The notes under the pieces were generated by a model. That model was not told where the DNA came from. It saw only the letters and a program-made list of their open reading frames with translations, and did not search any database. From Lachnospiraceae bacterium EP-SM-12S-S03 (GTDB lineage Bacteria; Bacillota; Clostridia; Lachnospirales; Lachnospiraceae): a DNA stretch of 64,000 nt. The DNA lies in NCBI GenBank assembly GCA_020540725.1, contig JAJBSL010000001.1, positions 62,001 to 126,000 of the forward strand, written 5' to 3'. Both the position numbers and the translations under genes were made by a program. This document shows, one piece after another, positions 61,105 through 64,000 of the stretch; position 1 is the stretch's first letter; each line of letters opens with the position of its first letter.

Positions 61105-63828
61105 ATGAATTATGGAAAAAAGAACGCTTCGAAAAGACAGAAGGAAATCACTTCCAAATCTACTATGCAGAAGAAGAAAATCGGTTCTCGTCTTTTCAAG
61201 TCATTCGTAATCTGTATACTACTCATTGGAATTGCTGGAATAGCTGGCGTCAGCTACCTCATTAAAAGTGTAATCGACAATGCACCGAATATCACTCCTG
61301 AAAGTGTAAAACCAACAGAATATACAACCTTCGTTGTAGATCAGGATGGAAACGAACTTGATCGTTTTGTACAATCCGGTTCCAATCGTATCTACAAGAC
61401 AAACGAAGAAATACCACAATATCTGCGGGACGCATTTGTCGCCATTGAGGATGAGCGTTTCTACAGCCACAACGGAATCGATATCAAAGGTATTATCCGT
61501 GCCGGTGTAGTTACTGTAACATCTCTTGGCAAACGTACAGAAGGTGCCAGTACCATCACTCAGCAATTGATCAAGAACACTGTTTTCCCTGATTTCGTCC
61601 ACGAAGACGGACTTTTGGAAAAATTCGAGCGAAAATTTCAAGAACAATATCTTGCGCTTGAAATAGAAAAACAGATGACCAAAGAACAGATTCTCGAAAA
61701 TTACATGAATACCATCAACCTTGGGCAGAGTACTCTTGGCGTACAAGCTGCTTCCATGAGATATTTTGGAAAAGATGTTTCTGAACTTACTTTATCTGAA
61801 TGTGCTACAATTGCCGGAATCACACAGAATCCGGGAACATATAATCCTATCACCAATCCGGATAAGAACAAAGAACGCCGGACAAAAGTTCTCGACAATA
61901 TGCTTGAACTGGGATTTATCAATCAGGATGAATATGATCAGGCAATGGCAGATGATGTATATGCCCGTATTCAAACAGTAAACCAAGAACAGGAATCTAA
62001 TCCGACTACCTATTTTATTGATGCTCTTGCTGAACAAGTGATTGAGGATCTGCAGAAAGAACCACTGAACTATACAGAAGCACAGGCACATAACGCGCTT
62101 TACAGTGGTGGTCTCAAGATTTATGCGACGCAGGATGCCAAAATCCAAAAAATCGTAGACGAAGAGATCAATGACGATGACAACTATCCGTCCAGGGTAG
62201 AAGTCGGTGTAAGTTACGCTCTTACTATCACAAGAGCAGATGGTACTCAGGATAACTACAGTTCCTGGGATCTTAAAAAATTTGGTAAAGAAAAATATGG
62301 CGATAAACAAGGACGTCTGTTTAAAACAGAAGAAGCCGCACAGAAGCGTATTGATGAATTCAAAGCATCTGTTGCAGAAGAAGGCGATGTCCGTTATGAT
62401 GAAAACAAAGAATTTACTCCGCAGCCACAGGCATCCATTGTTGTTATGGACCAAAAAACAGGTCAGGTGAAAGCCATTTCCGGTGGACGCGGAGACAAAA
62501 AATCCAGCCGCAGCTTAAACCGTGCAACAGATACAAAAGAGCAGCCTGGTTCTTCTTTCAAAATTGTAGGTGTTTACGCCGCTGCACTTGATGCAGGCGG
62601 AGAGTCCCTTGGTACCGTCACAAAGGACGAACCAATGACTGTTGGCGGCAAGACATTCAAAAATGCCTATAGTGGTTACAAAGGAAATGTTACGATGCGT
62701 ACTGCCATTGAAGACTCTGTAAATATCAGTGCTTTGAAAACATGGCAGAATGTCACTCCACAACTTTGTATGGAGTACATTCAAAAACTTGGCATTGACT
62801 CTATTGTAACTGCGGAAGAAGGAAAACAGCGCAGCGATAAGAAAAATGACTTAAATCTTTCTACTGCACTTGGCGGTCTTACCGATGGTGTTCATAACAT
62901 AGAAATGGCCGGCGCCTATGCGGCGATCGCAAACGGCGGTGTTTACAACAGGCCTGTATATTATACAAAGATTGAAGATCATGATGGCAATGTTTTAATC
63001 GATAACTCCGGAGAATCCAAAACCGTTCTCCGCGAATCCACTGCTTATCTTCTGACAAGCGCTATGGAGGACGTTATCACAAAGGGTACCGGATATCAGG
63101 CAAAATTATCCAACATGGCCGCAGCCGGTAAAACCGGAACAACTACAGACAGATGGGATATCTGGTTCTGCGGATATACCCCGTATTACACATGTACCGT
63201 TTGGGTTGGCTATGATGATAATAAAGAGCTTCCGCTCGGAAATTATAACCAGATTTTGTGGAAAGCTGTAATGTCAAGGATCCACGAGGATCTTCCGTAT
63301 AAAGATTTTGAAATGCCGGATACCGTAAAGAAAATGAAAGTATGCTCCATCTCCGGTAAAGTAGCTTCCAGCACATGTCCTTATCATATGGAGTACATGG
63401 CAACAGATGGCGGTGGAGATAAAGTATGCACAAGCCATTCCGGTTATGAAGGTTCTGTAGGAGGCACTTCACCTAAAACCGATGATGACGATGATGAAGA
63501 TACTACCGATACCAACACCGACAACGAAAACACCAACACCGATAATAATACGAACTCGGATGATAATACCGACAACAACACCGATAATAACAACGGTAAT
63601 AATAATGGTAATAATAGCGGTGATAATAACAGCGGCAATAACGGCGGCAACAGCGGCGGCAACAGCGGCGGCGATAATAGCGGCAATAATGGTGGCAGCA
63701 ACGGTGATAATAATGGAGGCAATAGCGGCAACAACGGCGGCGATAATAGCGGCAATAACGGCGGCAACAATGGAGGAAGCAATGGAGGCAATAGCGGCAA
63801 CAACGGCGGAACGTCACCAACCCCGTAA
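61105..63828 (+). CDS. Class A penicillin-binding protein (PBP1A type) with Asn/Gly-rich tail
   Basis: A 907-residue bifunctional peptidoglycan synthase. Cytosolic N-terminus with many Lys, one transmembrane helix (about 31-54), GT51 glycosyltransferase (about 80-260, catalytic Glu in AIEDERFYSHNGID and TITQQLIKN), transpeptidase domain with SxxK in QPGSSFKIVG (about 490), SxN in DSVNISAL and KTG in AAGKTGTTTD, and CxxxxxxC near MKVCSISGKVASSTCPYH. The last 110 residues are Asp, Asn, Gly and Ser repeats (TDTNTDNENTNTDNN..., GNNGG units). I start at ATG 61105, 7 bases after AAAGGAGG. Confidence 0.96.
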   Translation: MNYGKKNASKRQKEITSKSTMQKKKIGSRLFKSFVICILLIGIAGIAGVSYLIKSVIDNAPNITPESVKPTEYTTFVVDQDGNELDRFVQSGSNRIYKTNEEIPQYLRDAFVAIEDERFYSHNGIDIKGIIRAGVVTVTSLGKRTEGASTITQQLIKNTVFPDFVHEDGLLEKFERKFQEQYLALEIEKQMTKEQILENYMNTINLGQSTLGVQAASMRYFGKDVSELTLSECATIAGITQNPGTYNPITNPDKNKERRTKVLDNMLELGFINQDEYDQAMADDVYARIQTVNQEQESNPTTYFIDALAEQVIEDLQKEPLNYTEAQAHNALYSGGLKIYATQDAKIQKIVDEEINDDDNYPSRVEVGVSYALTITRADGTQDNYSSWDLKKFGKEKYGDKQGRLFKTEEAAQKRIDEFKASVAEEGDVRYDENKEFTPQPQASIVVMDQKTGQVKAISGGRGDKKSSRSLNRATDTKEQPGSSFKIVGVYAAALDAGGESLGTVTKDEPMTVGGKTFKNAYSGYKGNVTMRTAIEDSVNISALKTWQNVTPQLCMEYIQKLGIDSIVTAEEGKQRSDKKNDLNLSTALGGLTDGVHNIEMAGAYAAIANGGVYNRPVYYTKIEDHDGNVLIDNSGESKTVLRESTAYLLTSAMEDVITKGTGYQAKLSNMAAAGKTGTTTDRWDIWFCGYTPYYTCTVWVGYDDNKELPLGNYNQILWKAVMSRIHEDLPYKDFEMPDTVKKMKVCSISGKVASSTCPYHMEYMATDGGGDKVCTSHSGYEGSVGGTSPKTDDDDDEDTTDTNTDNENTNTDNNTNSDDNTDNNTDNNNGNNNGNNSGDNNSGNNGGNSGGNSGGDNSGNNGGSNGDNNGGNSGNNGGDNSGNNGGNNGGSNGGNSGNNGGTSPTP
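63480..63825 (+). repeat. Low-complexity Asp/Asn/Gly repeat region in the PBP gene
   Basis: Degenerate 3- to 9-base tandem repeats of GAT/AAT/AAC/GGC/AGC codons. They encode a hydrophilic tail of over 110 residues at the extracellular C-terminus. Its length is likely to vary between strains by slippage. Confidence 0.9.
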
Positions 63829-63867
63829 TTCCCATATTGCTTATATCTTCCACATTATAGCAATTAG

Positions 63868-63906
63868 AAAAAGTCTGATGGAATTCTATTTCCACCAGAC
63901 TTTTTC
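63868..63906. terminator. Terminator after the penicillin-binding protein gene
   Basis: AAAAAGTCTG-a-TGGAA and TTCCA-c-CAGACTTTTT form about 15 pairs with one mismatch. T runs are present on both strands, so it serves the PBP and the convergent glucokinase gene. Confidence 0.88.
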
Positions 63907-63925
63907 ATTATTTTCTTATTCTGTT

Positions 63926-64000
63926 TTATTTCAATACCAGCTTGGCTGCACCAAAAATTCCCGCATCATTTCCAAGCGTTGCCAAAGCAAAACCACACTC
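63926..64000 (-). CDS. ROK family glucokinase (C-terminal 24 residues)
   Basis: Only the end of the gene is visible. The frame reads ECGFALATLGNDAGIFGAAK and then LVLK with TAA. The block LGNDAGIxGAA is typical of the last helix of ROK glucokinases, which phosphorylate glucose in glycolysis. It runs off the right edge. The identification is good considering how little is seen. Confidence 0.75.
   Translation of the reverse strand, partial: ECGFALATLGNDAGIFGAAKLVLK

Noticed and set aside
61219..62454. Minus-strand ORFs of 175 and 220 residues across the PBP gene
   Set aside because: They are antisense shadows with Cys/Phe/Ile-rich, unlikely protein composition.
63480..63825. CRISPR-like or VNTR non-coding repeat
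   Set aside because: The repeats are in frame with the penicillin-binding protein and are low-complexity codons.

Overview
The window looks like a chromosomal segment of a low-to-moderate GC, Gram-positive anaerobe of the Clostridia, most like Lachnospiraceae. The grounds are strong AGGAGG ribosome binding sites on nearly every gene, long-form HPF, a clpP-clpX-lon-engB order, a lysine riboswitch on dapA, a frameshifted prfB after secA, and bile/gut-type SDR and MATE genes. I do not assign a species. Both ends cut genes: uvrA (left) and a ROK glucokinase (right). I see no rRNA, tRNA, CRISPR array or intact insertion sequence.

Region by region. 1-2818: uvrB-uvrA. 2820-4600: a small accessory patch with an orphan 56-codon ORF, a RhuM-family gene and a decayed 90-bp fragment of a second uvrB. 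4630-9490: a lantibiotic/peptide-protection type ABC exporter operon facing a two-component system. 9640-16235: a complete four-gene Wadjet (jetABCD) plasmid-defence operon with an inverted repeat enclosing the jetA ribosome binding site and start. 16400-21406: a second two-component system with a MacB/LolCDE-like ABC transporter; an 11-bp direct repeat sits in the predicted ABC promoter. 21513-26855: an SDR oxidoreductase, a hidden 35-codon membrane ORF, TrkH-TrkA potassium uptake and a shortened KdpDE-like sensor/regulator pair with a candidate operator between them. 26976-29763: two convergent MATE exporters.

29860-38955 holds housekeeping stress and protein quality control: trxA with a promoter carrying a Crp-like palindrome, a Crp/Fnr regulator, engB, lon, clpX, clpP, tig, a lipoprotein, a DJ-1 protein and a CYTH protein. 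38947-48279 holds aspartate-family amino-acid synthesis (lysC, hom, pheB-like, dapB, dapA under a lysine riboswitch) together with secA and prfB. 48279-51752: an SSB-like protein, typA/bipA and a PsiE-like membrane protein. 51800-59366: a complete oligopeptide importer (oppABCDF order A-B-C-D-F) whose last gene is a MalY/PatB-type C-S beta-lyase, with a TetR-type regulator upstream. 59631-63828: HPF, a YigZ/IMPACT protein and a class A penicillin-binding protein with a long Asn/Gly-rich tail.

The parts most worth a second look are the control signals rather than new enzymes: the jetA start-site hairpin, the 11-bp repeat operators in front of three different regulator-transporter sets, the palindrome at the trxA promoter, the terminator directly in front of lon, and the pairing of a peptide importer with a C-S lyase. 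All calls are made by reading sequence; no database search was run.
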